Positions 1 to 10,903 of a DNA stretch of 64,000 nt are shown piece after piece (position 1 is the stretch's first letter; each line of letters starts with the position of its first letter). The notes under the pieces were generated by a model. It saw nothing but the letters and a program-made list of their open reading frames with translations, was not told the DNA's origin and ran no database searches. The translations under genes were made by a program, and so were the position numbers. Origin of the DNA: Glandiceps talaboti (Eukaryota > Hemichordata > Enteropneusta > Spengelidae); NCBI RefSeq assembly GCF_964340395.1, contig NC_135553.1, positions 17,226,501-17,290,500 of the forward strand. Direction: 5' to 3'.

Positions 1-79
1 TATAAATTTACGTATTTGTCAACAATGGTCATAATCATATTTACTCTTAATGATCAAGATTTAGGCGGTAGGTAGTCTA

Positions 80-185
80 TAGCTAGTTCCTGATGACCTT
101 ATTCTGATTTTACACTATCACACATTACTGTGTGAAGATATTATAACGTAGTGTAAAATCGGAATATGGTTGTCAGAAACTAGAC
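80..185. repeat. Foldback element, copy A
   Basis: Imperfect inverted repeat with arms at 84-116 and 149-181, about 33 bp each (AGTTCCTGA... against AGTTTCTGA... with shared GATTTTACACTA), around a ~32 bp loop. It looks like a small MITE and was copied with the segmental duplication. Confidence 0.7.
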
Positions 186-488
186 TAGGCTGTAGGATAC
201 CCAACCCTATCACGCTTCTAAACCATGACTGTACTTATATTAACCAATATCCTGCACAGTCCAACCAGATTTGGTTGCAGCCAATCATATATTGTTATGC
301 TGTCAAAATTGTCAAATTTGGCCATGATGTCAGCCTTTTAATGATGCATGATTTATCATTGAGACCAGCAACATAATGTTACGTCAATATATAGTAAACA
401 TAAGATTTTTGCCATTATTAGTCTGGTATTTTGTAACCATAATCACCATAGCAATGATCGGTTCTTATCACTAGAAGCAGAAACTATT

Positions 489-734
489 CTATTTGATATT
501 TAATCTACATAATGACCTCTGTTTGGCAACGACAAGGTTTGCAGAAACAGAATTGTGTGCAACATGAAGACAGACAATACCATTTGGATTGGTATCTGCA
601 TCATATGGTTGAGTGATGTCTGCTTTCTCATCACTGCTGTTTTGGATGTGACTGTCACAGTTTTTATGGATCTTGACACCACGCTGTGACAACCACTCCT
701 CACCAAAGTCAATCCGACTTTTCTTTGATGCCAT
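489..734 (-). pseudogene. Truncated N-terminal fragment of an ACCS-like gene, copy A
   Basis: An 81-codon open stretch starts with Met-Ala-Ser, keeps the family signature (EEWLSQRG with Trp at residue 14) and an NPNGIV segment matching NQDGVI of the intact gene. It then runs through a SANLVV segment into a stop. It corresponds only to residues 1-~80 of the 433-residue genes. No continuation with PLP motifs exists between here and the window edge. It lies about 2.2 kb downstream of copy 1, same strand. It is most likely a leftover of a third tandem paralog; a short expressed gene or a first exon spliced to something outside the window is less likely. Confidence 0.7.
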
Positions 735-2290
735 TTTGTGTACAGAAAAAGTCTTCCGTTTCTGACAAGCTGAACAAGGTTGTTGGTCAGTGTGGCTGTT
801 GCTTGCAATCGTATAAAATGTGATCATCCATGTGTCAGTGTTGCTGGTATAGTGTGTGTTCTATTTTTAAGCAATTAACCAGGCTATACTCTGATGTCAG
901 CATGGGTAGATAGTTTGGTTAGTATTGATGGTATAGTAATAGTATGTTCTATTTCCAGCAAGCAGGCTATAGTCTGACATCGGAGTAGCTTGTCAGGGAT
1001 CAACTCTACTATAGCTCGTCAGGGGTCAAATCTATAGCTTGTCAGGGGGTCAATTATATAGCTTGTGAGGTGTGAACTTTATTAAGAGGTCACGAGTCAT
1101 AATATGAAATGATATATACACAATACTGACATTCAAGTTCAAAACCGTGACCAAAAGTTCATGTCATTAAGGACAATGGAGACTTTAGTGTTTTGGCCAA
1201 CAAAAGTAGACTTTATTACTAGCTAGTACTTGTGATTCATAATTTATACCGATATGTTAAAAATCCAAAATCATCAATTAGTCCTCAGATCAAATATTCA
1301 ATTTCACAATTTATTATACCATCAACAATAACACATTGAATCATTTTTTATAACACTAATATAAAAGTTATATATTCGTGTTATCAAAAATTATTCAACA
1401 TTTTTTTTTCTGAACAAACCCCAATATTATAATTAATATTTCATAAAGAAAGATGACGATGGAAATTATAATTAATTAACAAAATTATGGCTGCTGATTG
1501 TTAGCCATAGTACATAACACAGACTGCAGACTTGTCAGATATTTCAAATAAGCCATATTGAAAAAAATAGTACCAATGGCGTTATAGCACAAATGTACAT
1601 TTTTAAAAAATGTTTATCCACATGCTGATCCTTGCTAGGTATAGGTGTTCATTTGCTGAATGATTATCCACTTGCCTATCCAGCTGTGTTGTTATTTTTG
1701 CAATATACACGATCATTTGGCTGTTACTATGGATGTGGTCATGTCACTAGACATATTTGCATACATTTTTTGAATGTTCGTTCACTTGTCTATGAATCCC
1801 TGATGTTATCTTGGTGATATATATCATCATATAGCTGTTGCTATGGGTGTGGTTTTGTTACTAGGTATATTTGCATATATTTTTAGAATGTTTACTCACT
1901 TGCCTACCAGATGATCTTAATTCAGCAAAATATACTGCCATTTGGTTGTTGCTAAGGGCGTGGTCATGGTTTCTAGGGCAAGTTGTGTCAAAATGTTTTA
2001 AACAAAATTTGCAGAATAACATTTCCAGACACATCTCACCAAATTTCTGTCTCATTGGCCAAGTACTTTTTGAGATATAAATTTTTGACCTAAGAATGTT
2101 CCCATCAAATTTCAGACCAATCTGCCTAGCATTTTTTGAGTTTAAGTTTTATGATAAAATTATTATAAATTTCAAGAATTCAAACATAAAACAATAATTA
2201 CTACTGCTATGACAGTGTTAATGATTTTAATCTTTTGAATAAGCAAGATATAATCCTAGCATAAATACATATAATGTATTATTAATATTA
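735..2290. other. Non-coding, between ACCS fragment A and the LINE tail
   Basis: No gene seen. At about 985-1075 there is a short degenerate minisatellite of AGCTTGTCAGGGGTCAA-type units (about four). The rest is AT-rich. Weak repeated phrases occur at 1630-2150 (CACTTGCCTATCCAG, GTTGCTATGGGTGTGGT), suggesting old tandem decay. Short open frames here have no family features. Confidence 0.6.
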
Positions 2291-2292
2291 TA

Positions 2293-2354
2293 ATTATTGT
2301 GAACCATACATTTCTAACCAAGAACAGGGTTTGAAATGTATGGTTCACGATAAT
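2293..2354. repeat. 22-bp inverted repeat hairpin, copy A
   Basis: Arms 2293-2314 and 2333-2354 (GTGAACCATACATTTC and its complement) pair with at most one mismatch around an 18 bp loop. The same hairpin occurs at 12803-12864. Confidence 0.8.
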
Positions 2355-2387
2355 AATATTTATAGATAGAACCTTTAATAATGTAAA

Positions 2388-2389
<2 letters not shown>

Positions 2390-2444
<55 letters not shown>
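2390..2444 (+). repeat. (GT)n microsatellite
   Basis: About 27 GT units uninterrupted. The copy in the other duplication unit at 12896-12925 is much shorter and ends in GTAT units. Confidence 0.95.
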
Positions 2445-2619
2445 ATCTACAATATATTACCAATAAAATGGTCCACACAATGAGTAAAAATAAAGTTAAT
2501 ACAGTAGCATAAACTAAGTTTTGCCACTGTAGGTTGCTTGAATAATTTGACTAAATACATACAACTCGTTCACTTTGCTCAAATAACAAAAGTCTACTTC
2601 ATGTACCCCATTGTAATAC

Positions 2620-2833
2620 AAAGTCATACGGTCGGTGATTGTGCGTTCTCGCCAGCATCACCAGTCTTATGGAACAGTATACCACTTGAACTTTGTTCTT
2701 CGTCAACTGTCGATAAATTCAAGAAGGACATCAAGACACATCGGTTTGCAAGAGCTTTCTCCATCTACTATTGTTTCTGTTCAGCACCATAGAACATTAC
2801 GTCGTATTGGATTTTGGCGATATACAAATTCTT

Positions 2834-2864
<31 letters not shown>

Positions 2865-2881
2865 ATTGATTGATTGATTGA
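2620..2881 (+). mobile_element. LINE 3' tail (5'-truncated), copy A, with (GATT)n tail
   Basis: The plus strand encodes a LWNSIPLEL...FKKDIKTHRF segment, the typical C-terminal end of many non-LTR retrotransposon reverse transcriptases (LWNSLP...FK..LKTHLF). A short 3' end and a (GATT)n tail at about 2834-2881 follow, as in CR1/L2-like elements with microsatellite tails. Only the last ~60 codons remain. It sits just downstream of ACCS copy 1, in opposite orientation. Confidence 0.75.
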
Positions 2882-2979
2882 TACTGACATTTTAGGAAAG
2901 ACATTTCCTACATTGTACAAATCTATTAAATTTCACAGAGCTGATCACATTTATATGTAAAATCACTTTTTTATATTAA

Positions 2980-4281
2980 TTATGACAATTTTCTACTATC
3001 AAGAACTTTTCTGATTCTCTCGACACCTATTTTTAGTGTATCAATTGACACTGCAAATACAATCCTAAACCATCCTGGCCTACAACAATGATATGACTGA
3101 CCAGGTGAAATGTTTACACCACTTTCTACAAATTCATTGAATAACTTCAATTCTTCATCAAAGGAAACTACTGGGAGGAATTTTTTAAGGTTAACCCACA
3201 TGAAAAGACCAGCAGATCTCTTCAAATGAGGTACCCCTAACTTGGTCAATTCATCTGACAAGAATCTATGAGATTCCCTAAGTAAGTGATGATTAGCAGG
3301 GATGTAGGTCTGTTCCACCCAATCCTCATCTTGAAGCATTTGTAAGAGAATATGTTGTTGAAGAGCAGATACAGTGAAATACATACATGTATTTCCCAAT
3401 GCTTTGTGTACCTCACTGTTCCATGAATGCAAAACACCACATCGTAATCCACACATACAGAAGTCTTTGGAGAATCCCCATATAACATGTGTTCTTTCTG
3501 GATCTGGTAAATCTTCAAGACTCAACACACTGGTAAACTTAGTATCTTCCTGAAATACTGATAACAAGTAGATCTCATCAATAATGACATGTAAGGCATG
3601 CCTCTTGGCAAACTGTAAACACTCTCTGAGTAGAGATTCTGGATAGATATCACCAGTTGGATTATGAGGGTTAATCAGAAACAACCCTCGTACTTTGATT
3701 CCTTGTTTCTCTGCTTCTTGAAATGTTGACTCCAGTTTATCAACTGTTAGCTGAAATGGCATTTCTGGATTATCATCTAGATCTACATACACCATTTCAA
3801 CTTCTGGCATTCTAAGCATGGAATTATGCATTCCATTGTACAAAGGTGTTGGTACCATCAATCCATCACCTGGATCAAACAGAACCATCCCAAGTGCAGC
3901 TGTAACTGCTGAACATCCATTTAACACAGTTAAGTTATTAGGATTCAATGCCGAGTTGGGTTTGGTATATTTTGTCAAAAACCTAGCAATCACTGATCTT
4001 AGCTCTGACATTCCTCTGAAATCATGATAGTCTAACAACTGTGGCTCAATTTTCATATTCTTTGTAATCATCTCTAGTTTTTCAGCAACTATGCTGGATG
4101 ACAAAGTATTACCAGATATACCAAGGTTTATTACGCCATCTTGATTTGTTACAGGGTGGTATGGATTGGCAGTGCATTTGTGATCACCAGTGGCTTTCAC
4201 ACTAAAGCTTTTTCTGAATCGGACAGCACGCTGTGATAGCCAATCTTCACCATAATCATAGTTGTCATATTTAGAAAACAT
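2980..4281 (-). CDS. ACC synthase-like PLP enzyme, copy 1 (433 aa, intronless)
   Basis: Fold-type I PLP-dependent aminotransferase of the 1-aminocyclopropane-1-carboxylate synthase-like family. Visible motifs, numbered from the start used here: NPHNPTG (204-210), DEIY (235-238, Asp for the PLP pyridine nitrogen), GFSKDF with Schiff-base Lys272, GLRCG just after it, and FRIVFA with substrate-carboxylate Arg406. An upstream in-frame Met exists at 4317. I prefer the Met at 4281 because it puts the conserved WLS motif Trp at residue 14, as in copy 2 and in the truncated fragments, and gives the same 433-residue length. The whole protein lies in one exon. Residue 57, where plant and vertebrate members have Glu (ENxL), is Gly here (SGNTL). 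From codon 157 to the stop it is almost identical to copy 2. Family assignment is firm. The substrate is unknown, and true ACC synthase activity is unlikely by inference. Confidence 0.9.
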   Translation of the reverse strand: MFSKYDNYDYGEDWLSQRAVRFRKSFSVKATGDHKCTANPYHPVTNQDGVINLGISGNTLSSSIVAEKLEMITKNMKIEPQLLDYHDFRGMSELRSVIARFLTKYTKPNSALNPNNLTVLNGCSAVTAALGMVLFDPGDGLMVPTPLYNGMHNSMLRMPEVEMVYVDLDDNPEMPFQLTVDKLESTFQEAEKQGIKVRGLFLINPHNPTGDIYPESLLRECLQFAKRHALHVIIDEIYLLSVFQEDTKFTSVLSLEDLPDPERTHVIWGFSKDFCMCGLRCGVLHSWNSEVHKALGNTCMYFTVSALQQHILLQMLQDEDWVEQTYIPANHHLLRESHRFLSDELTKLGVPHLKRSAGLFMWVNLKKFLPVVSFDEELKLFNEFVESGVNISPGQSYHCCRPGWFRIVFAVSIDTLKIGVERIRKVLDSRKLS

Positions 4282-4375
4282 CTTATTGCAGAGTCTCTCT
4301 GGTATCCACCCTTTCAAGAAAAGAACAAACAGGGGTAATAAATTAGGGTATGTGTGTATTGGTGTCTAATGTTGT

Positions 4376-4923
4376 CCACAGGGGACAGCAGGCATGTAAC
4401 TGATTGATTGATTGATTTTGATTGATTGATCGACTGAATGATTAACTTTTGTGGTTAAATAAAACTTACATTTTGTGTGATATTGATTGATTTTATGTGG
4501 TGATATAAAACTTTTTTTCCTTCTTTCCCTGGCTAGTTTCCTCTTTCAGCTGTATGTAATTCTCTCTTTATAGACTAAATAAAGACATCTTGACCATTCT
4601 TGTCCTCTTATCTAAATCAAAACACCCCTAATCTTACAATTACCAAGGCATCAGTTACAGAAACAATTTGCTTTATCGTTTATCTTCTGGGAGATTACAT
4701 CGTCGCAAACAACGACCGTTTTATGGTACCATTCTTACGAGCCGGTCCCTACTTTTATTTCAAAGAAATAATATCTCTGGTTTGCGAGAATGGGAGATTA
4801 TCACACCTACTAAACCATTTACAAACTAGTACACTATATCACACACAAAAAAGTTTTATTTAACCACAAAAATTAATCAATCAATCAATCAATCAATCAA
4901 TTACATGCCTGTTGTCCCTGTGG
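4376..4923. mobile_element. Foldback/MITE-like element with (GATT)n inside its ends
   Basis: Long inverted ends: the left arm 4376-4466 (CCACAGGGGACAGCAGGCAT..., then GATT units, then TTGTGGTTAAATAAAACT) pairs with the right arm 4852-4923. Both arms contain a GATT run of different length. The ~385 bp interior has no coding signal. It lies about 95 bp upstream of the ACCS copy 1 start and is absent upstream of copy 2. Confidence 0.75.
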
Positions 4924-5117
4924 TTGTCTCATAGTTTACTTTACATGGTGAAGTAAAATTCACATAGATGTACATTCCTGTACTTATCCTGACAATAATG
5001 AATGAAACACAGATAGAGTAAACTATTGCTAATAAGTTAGCAGTCATTCAAACATTTTGATAATGACTGAACTAAGACTTATACACCCCTGAATGTAATT
5101 ATATGTTTCACATCTCA

Positions 5118-5472
5118 TTTAAAGTGGCCATATGGACGAGGATTTGGTATTCATTTTAGATTTTTAATTTATAAAACAATTAATTTTATTATTGCCTTCT
5201 ACCTGAAAAATCAATGTGAAACAACATTGACAATTAAAGTGTGTGTTTGTAACTTGATGCATTCAGATGCAAAAAGCTATAAAAAATGTATAAAAAGTTT
5301 GTTATTGTACATACAATAACAAAGATTTCACACATTAGTAAGTTACAAACAAGGACTTGGCATACATTGTTTTACACTCATTTTTCAAGTAGGAAGCCAT
5401 ATACTAAAATTGTTATAGAAATCCAAAAATCAAAATATATACCCAATCCTCATCCATATGGCCACTTTAAGG
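5118..5472. mobile_element. Foldback/MITE-like element
   Basis: Ends TTTAAAGTGGCCATATGGA (from 5118) and its complement up to about 5470, with homology continuing inward through GAGGATT and ATTTTTA segments. Near the middle is a perfect 12-bp hairpin (TTTGTTATTGTA, 5298-5309 and 5312-5323). The whole sequence can fold on itself. No coding signal. Confidence 0.7.
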
Positions 5473-5479
5473 CCTAAAT

Positions 5480-6766
5480 CGTTTGGTTCCAGCTACCCAA
5501 CCCCACCGATTTTTTTTGCTGTCGACCCTAAAATCTTGATCCAAGTTTTACTACCTATTTTTACTGCCATCATGTATGTCTCCTATGAGGAAAGTCAATT
5601 TCAAGAATAAAAAGTTTTAAAAGTTTTGTATGTGTGTATGTATACATATGTACGTATGTGTGTGTGTATGTACGTATGTATGTATGTATGTATGTATGTG
5701 TGTTTGTATGTATGTATGTATGTATGTATGTATGTATGTATGTATGTATGTATGTATGTATGTATGTATGTATGTATGTATGTATGTATGTGAGTGTGAG
5801 TGTGTGTTTGTGTTTGTGTGCATGTGTATAATTTATTTATTCAGCCATTTAATAAAGAAATCAAAAATGTTGATTGATTATACACCAGACTGGAGCTGTC
5901 AGTATTACCCTACACGATGCAATGCAACGTGAGGATAAATATTTCAAAACTAAATTTGCTGTACCTCTACTAGAAACTGCTTTCTACTTGCTCCTTGCCA
6001 TGGTGCCCAAAAATACAACTACTGAGGAGGTCCAGATCCCCGTCCCCCTCCCCGAAATCAAATGGTTTGCCCCTACCGCTGGTACGTTTTGAAATGAGTC
6101 TCAGATTCAGAAGCAGGTTCATATTGGAGGGCAATATGAATTAGCCAGTCGAGTCTCACATTCGAAAATAACGAGAACACCTGAAAAAAAGCAGTCAAAC
6201 AAGAAATTATACCACAGGGACTACAGGAAATGTCCCACTTCTCACCTCTTGTAAAATATTACTTCTACAGATTTTTAAATAAGACTAAAATCTTTTTAAA
6301 CAGCCACAATGCAGTTTCCATCATTGGAATAGTGCGCCTACCAACAAACACATCAGCTGAACTTTGACCTCTCACTAATGTCATGGCGATAAATTCTATG
6401 ATTTTCAGGTAATTTTCCTTATGCAAGCTGAGACATCCCCTCTCCCATGAAGTAAGCGTGAAGGGGGGACATTTCCTATAGCCTGGACATTATTATTTTA
6501 GATTATTATTTTTATTATTATGTATTGTAATGTATTATTTATCTGAATCTGAGACCAACTTTTTACTCGTGCTCGTTGTTTTGAAAGGTTTTGAGTTGAG
6601 GTTGAGGAAAGAGTGTACAAAAGAAACATTGTACCTGCCAGCATTCTGGTGTTTGAATATTCAATCTCATCGCCTTTCAGAGTTGCTTAAATTATTGGAG
6701 TGTGGTACTTACAGACAGGACCACTTCCAGAAAGATTCGTTTACAACTATTATGATAGCCTGATCC
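5480..6766. other. Non-coding stretch with a separated 14-bp inverted repeat
   Basis: Apart from the (GTAT)n tract, no gene is seen. GTCTCAGATTCAGA at 6098-6111 and its exact complement at 6542-6555 may be ends of a decayed element of about 450 bp. Nothing else supported. Confidence 0.5.
5625..5825 (+). repeat. (GTAT)n microsatellite
   Basis: Long GTAT run with GTGT and GTAC interruptions. The open frames of Tyr-Val-Cys-Met type here are translations of the repeat, not genes. Confidence 0.95.
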
Positions 6767-7434
6767 GGTATCCAGTCAAAACGTCCCCGGGTCAAAACGT
6801 CCCCGGTTTCCATAAGTCAAAACGTCCCCGGGTCAAAACGTCCCCACGTCAAAACGTCCCCGTCTTTCCATTTTCCTCGACCCAAACTATTTGTGTGTGA
6901 GTGTGTGTGTGTTACATTATATCCTTATTTCTTACTATTTCTTACATCACAATACAGTAATGTGACTGCGTACCCACCTCAGGTGCCCAAAATACGTTTA
7001 TGCGGCTCCCATGGATCGGCTAACACAAGTGCTAATTAGCGACACAAATGAAGAGGGCGGTAAGGTTTGAAGTCACGCGTGGCGACGCTTCAAATACTTG
7101 AATGTTGCGATTGATCAATGTATTTAGCACATCATGCAAATATAGTTAATCGTGATGAACGAAAGTAGTATGCACTGGCAAGTCGGTGAAAACTAAATTG
7201 TATCTTTCACGGTAAATCACGAACAGAAAATGGTTCGGAATATGAACATCGATACTTGACCGTGTTTTAGGGAAGGAACGGAAACTGTTACACAGTCAAG
7301 TCTCTTGGTTAAATTTTGGTCATACCCGAGGACGTTTTGACCCGGGGACGTTTTGACCCGGGGACGTTTTGGTCATACCCGGGGACGTTTTGACCCGGGG
7401 ACGTTTTGACCCGGGGACGTTATGACTGGTAAGC
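6767..7434. mobile_element. Non-autonomous DNA element with iterated inverted ends and 8-bp target duplication
   Basis: The left end carries about five copies of a ~16-bp unit (GTCAAAACGTCCCCGG). The right end carries about six copies of the same unit inverted (GGGGACGTTTTGAC). Outer termini GGTATCCAGTC and the complement of GACTGGTAAGC match imperfectly. CCTGATCC occurs directly before (6759-6766) and directly after (7435-7442), a good 8-bp target-site duplication. The ~450 bp interior (6870-7320) has no coding frame. An 8-bp duplication suits hAT-, P- or Merlin-type transposases, but the family cannot be fixed here. Confidence 0.75.
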
Positions 7435-7442
7435 CCTGATCC

Positions 7443-10190
7443 ACAAGTTGACGACTTCAGCTCAGTGATTCTTTCGATGCCAGCGCCCTCTAGTGTTACT
7501 GATAACACAACGTTTTGTTTTTTCTCCGTCTTATTCGACTCAAAGGTCAGACCACGACCACTGAAATCAGAGTAAAGGTTTGTATGGACCAGCGTGCGAA
7601 ATTAACGCCGGTCCTTCGGCCCGAGACCAACAGATTTCCGTTCGGACCGACAGTTTTTCAGAATTACAACAACGTATCGGTCCTTATGACCGACTGAAAT
7701 TTGGAGTAAATAATAACATCTATTCAAAGATATATCCAATTTCACCTACACGAATCTGATCTTGTGTTACCTATTTTACTCTCGACATCATCTCGTTCAA
7801 GTTAAGCGACACAGAGCTAGCTCGCTACGTGTTGTTGTCAATGTTGATATCATGTCTACATATGACGTAGCATACAGCATTTACTTTATGAAATTATGTT
7901 AGCAAACACATGATTGGCCGAATTTCTCCAATTATTTGTGTCTTGACTAATCAGAACGTCTTAGACATTCAGACCCATTTTACGCATTCAGCGCATGCGT
8001 CTTTTCCCGCCATGATATAGTAATTGTAAGTTGTAAAGTTTACTGTTCTAAGTGTATGAAACTTTTAACATGTTTGAGACAGTTCCACGTTGTATTTATG
8101 AAGTATGTGGCGATATTTAGAAGGCAGCAATGAACTTCCGAAGAAGAAGACGAATTTAAACAGACACTGTTTTTTAAAGGCTGGTATTAAAGCCGGTAAA
8201 TGTTAGCGGGTTTCCAGATCAATTTACCGGAGTTCCCCATGTATGCCATGATCAAAACAAACTGACGGAAAACATATAAACTACTCTGAAAATGGCGTTT
8301 TAACTAATAAAGAAGGCAGGCACACTTCGTAAAATATCTTCAGTACGATTATAGTTTTTTTGTAAAACAGTAAAACAAAATGCGTAGTCTGATTGCTTTC
8401 AATTTGATTCATATGATAATGTATGTCCTGTCATGTTGTAATCAACGTATAAACTTAGAAATGTTGCATTTTTGTTGCCATTGTTGTATCTGGAAAATTA
8501 CTGCATCATGCCAAACACGGGTACATATAGTGGATGACACATTATAGTACAGTTACCATATCACGCTCCCACGTCAAAAAAACTTGCATTGTAAGACATG
8601 TTTAGCCATAGTTCTCTTCATCATGACAAACAGTCGAGTCAGAGACGATACTCAATACACCACTGTATGGTAGACGGGTAGGACTTTATGGGGGGGGGGG
8701 GCTTCAGTACATATTTGAAGGAAGACGAAACCGCTCCGTGTCACTTTTGTGGATGGAAATTGAAATAAAGTGAATACACAGTTTTCAAGAGGGATAGTTA
8801 TGCGACAAAACTTTCTGCCATGATGAATTTGTGGGTCTACGTTCGCTAAGAGTTGGAAAGCTACATCAGCTGTTGCCACAGACGATGAATCTGACTTTGG
8901 ATATGTGATTCAGAATTTAGTGAATCGTACAGAGAGGAAGGAGAAGACTGTGATCGCTTAGAGATTGCAGATATTGTATATTTAATGATTCATTCACCCA
9001 TATTATCTACAATCTATGGATATGTATTTCTATGGTGTAATGAATACATTCAGTCTCAGACCACTATAGTTTATAGGAACAGATTATGCGAGACTGAATA
9101 TTCATAGTCTCTGGGTTCATAGTTACAAATGAAAATCTCTACTCATAGAGTCAAATATTTCTTGGTAGTGAATCAAAATTTACTTCCAAGTTATTTGTTG
9201 ACTATCTGTGAGTGGAAATTTTATGAAATAATAGTGGATAGTGAACAATTCGTTTTACTCTCTTTTACTTTAGTATATCTAAAGATATGTTGTATCATAT
9301 TAAAGTTCAAAATAATTTAATCTGTAAATGGAGGGTATATAAATATAGGTCGTGAACGTGAACTGCATTGAGTATGGACCAGCAGTTTTCCTTAAGGACC
9401 AGCAGTATTTGCTACATGTCGGTCCTTATGACCAGTAGTCATTTTCCCTTAAGTTCACACACTGGTATGGACACTGAGCAGCTAGTCTCTTGTGCTTATG
9501 GAACCTTCAGTAATTACAAGGGGAAGGGCTGGGGAATTAGGGGGTTGGGTCACTTTTTACAAATCGGTCCTTGGGGCTTATACTTTAGAAAATAAAAATT
9601 AGGTGAGGGTCACAGTTTACTTTGACTCATTTTTTTTATCTAACTTTGCACTATTTTGTGATTTTGGCATGATCCCACCGCTGCCACCAGTTTCAAATCC
9701 TTCTGCTACCACATCCCACCACTACTACCATTGTAAAGTACCATATCACAACATATCAATGAAATGCACAGTTAAACTGTTAGTTGTGGTGTGAGGAGAG
9801 GAGCGGATCTCACAGTAGTAAAAGGGAATAGCATGGCAAGACATTGGGGATAATGTGGTGGCATAAAGATATTGACCTTGGTCCCGAGGTTATCAGTTGT
9901 GCATGCACTCATCTAGTCACGCATACATTCAGGAAATACTGATGAAGCCACGGTGGATACCTGACGAAAGTTTTGGTGAACTATTTTAATAGCATCTCTT
10001 GGTGCAAAATGGAGTTGAATTTATGGAATAACACAATACTGTGCACGGTAATTAGGAAGGCCCAACTATCACTTGGGTAATAAAATGACTTAACTATTCG
10101 TACTATAGTTTGGGTGAGTTGTTAGAAGCATCAGCTATTTAACCAGAGCACAATTTATGGTTATAGGCATCAGTGCCAAATTCACCAATT
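7443..10190. other. Intergenic DNA between the two duplication units
   Basis: No gene recognised. Notable points: a CpG-richer patch at 7960-8020 with promoter-like motifs; a G run at 8690-8701; and similar phrases at about 7585-7690 and 9373-9440 (both with CGGTCCTTATGACC), which look like parts of a decayed dispersed repeat. The rest is AT-rich without strong structure. Confidence 0.5.
7991..8018. promoter_or_regulatory. Possible promoter motif cluster (NRF1-like, E2F-like, YY1-like)
   Basis: GCGCATGCGT at 7991-8000 is one base from the NRF1 palindrome GCGCATGCGC. TTTCCCGC at 8003-8010 matches the E2F consensus core. CCGCCAT follows directly (YY1-like). The three occur within 28 bp of an otherwise AT-rich region. 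It could serve the minus-strand ACCS copy 1, 3.7 kb away, or an unseen transcript. Motifs only; weak. Confidence 0.3.
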
Positions 10191-10274
10191 TATAAATTTA
10201 CATATTGTCAACAATGGTCATAATCATATTTACTCTTAATGATCAAGATTTAGGCTGTAGGTTGTCTATAGTTA

Positions 10275-10372
10275 GTTCCTAATGACCTTATTCTGATTTT
10301 ACACTATCACACATTACTGTGTGAAGATATTATAACGTAGTGTAAAATCGGAATACGGTTGTCAGGAACTAG
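10275..10372. repeat. Foldback element, copy B
   Basis: Duplicate of the inverted repeat at 80-185 within the right duplication unit. Both arms are kept, with a few substitutions. Confidence 0.65.
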
Positions 10373-10659
10373 ACTAGGCTGTAGGATACTCAACCCTATC
10401 ACGCTTCTAAACCATGACTGTACTTATAACCAATATCCTGCACAGTCCAACCAGATTTGGTTGCAGCCAATCATATATTGTTATGCTGTCAAAATTGTCA
10501 AATTAGGCCATGATGTCAGCCTTTCAATGCTGCATGATTTATGAGACCAGCAACATAATGTATAGTAAATATAAGATTTTTGCCATTATAAGTCTGGTAT
10601 TTTGTAACCATAATCACCATAGCAACAATCGGTTCTTATCACTAGAAGCAGAAACTATT

Positions 10660-10903
10660 CTATTTGATATTTAATCTACATAATGACCTCTGTTTGGCAA
10701 CGACAAGGTTTGCAGAAACAGAATTGTGTGCAACATGAAGACAGACAATACCATTTGGATTGGTATCTGCATCATATGGTTGAGTGATGTCTGCTTTCTC
10801 ATCACTGCTGTTTTGGATGTGACTGTCACAGTTTTTACGGATCTTGACACCACGCTGTGACAACCACACCACCAAAGTCAATCCGACTTTTCTTTGATGC
10901 CAT
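10660..10903 (-). pseudogene. Truncated, frameshifted ACCS-like N-terminal fragment, copy B
   Basis: Duplicate of the fragment at 489-734, in the matching place downstream of ACCS copy 2. Against copy A it lacks 2 bp near 10866-10872, just before the WLSQRG codons, so the Met-Ala-Ser start is out of frame with the rest. The remaining reading frame and stop match copy A almost exactly. The frameshift supports non-coding status. Confidence 0.75.

Larger units (their letters stand above)
1..3813. repeat. Segmental duplication, copy A (left unit)
   Basis: Base for base this stretch closely matches 10191-14344. The match covers the ACCS fragment, the flank between genes, hairpins, the LINE tail with its (GATT)n tail, and the 3' two thirds of ACCS copy 1. 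It ends sharply inside the coding sequence at codon 157: after the shared GGCATTCT on the plus strand the copies diverge. The left edge is the window edge, so the unit may start further left. Small differences are scattered single bases and indels. Confidence 0.9.

Noticed and set aside
3246-3518. Minus-strand 90-codon frame inside ACCS copy 1 (and the equivalent at 13777-14049)
   Set aside because: Shadow of the ACCS reading frame in another phase.
4282-4317. 12-codon N-terminal extension of ACCS copy 1 from the Met at 4317
   Set aside because: Not matched in copy 2 or in the fragments; the Met at 4281 gives equal length and alignment.
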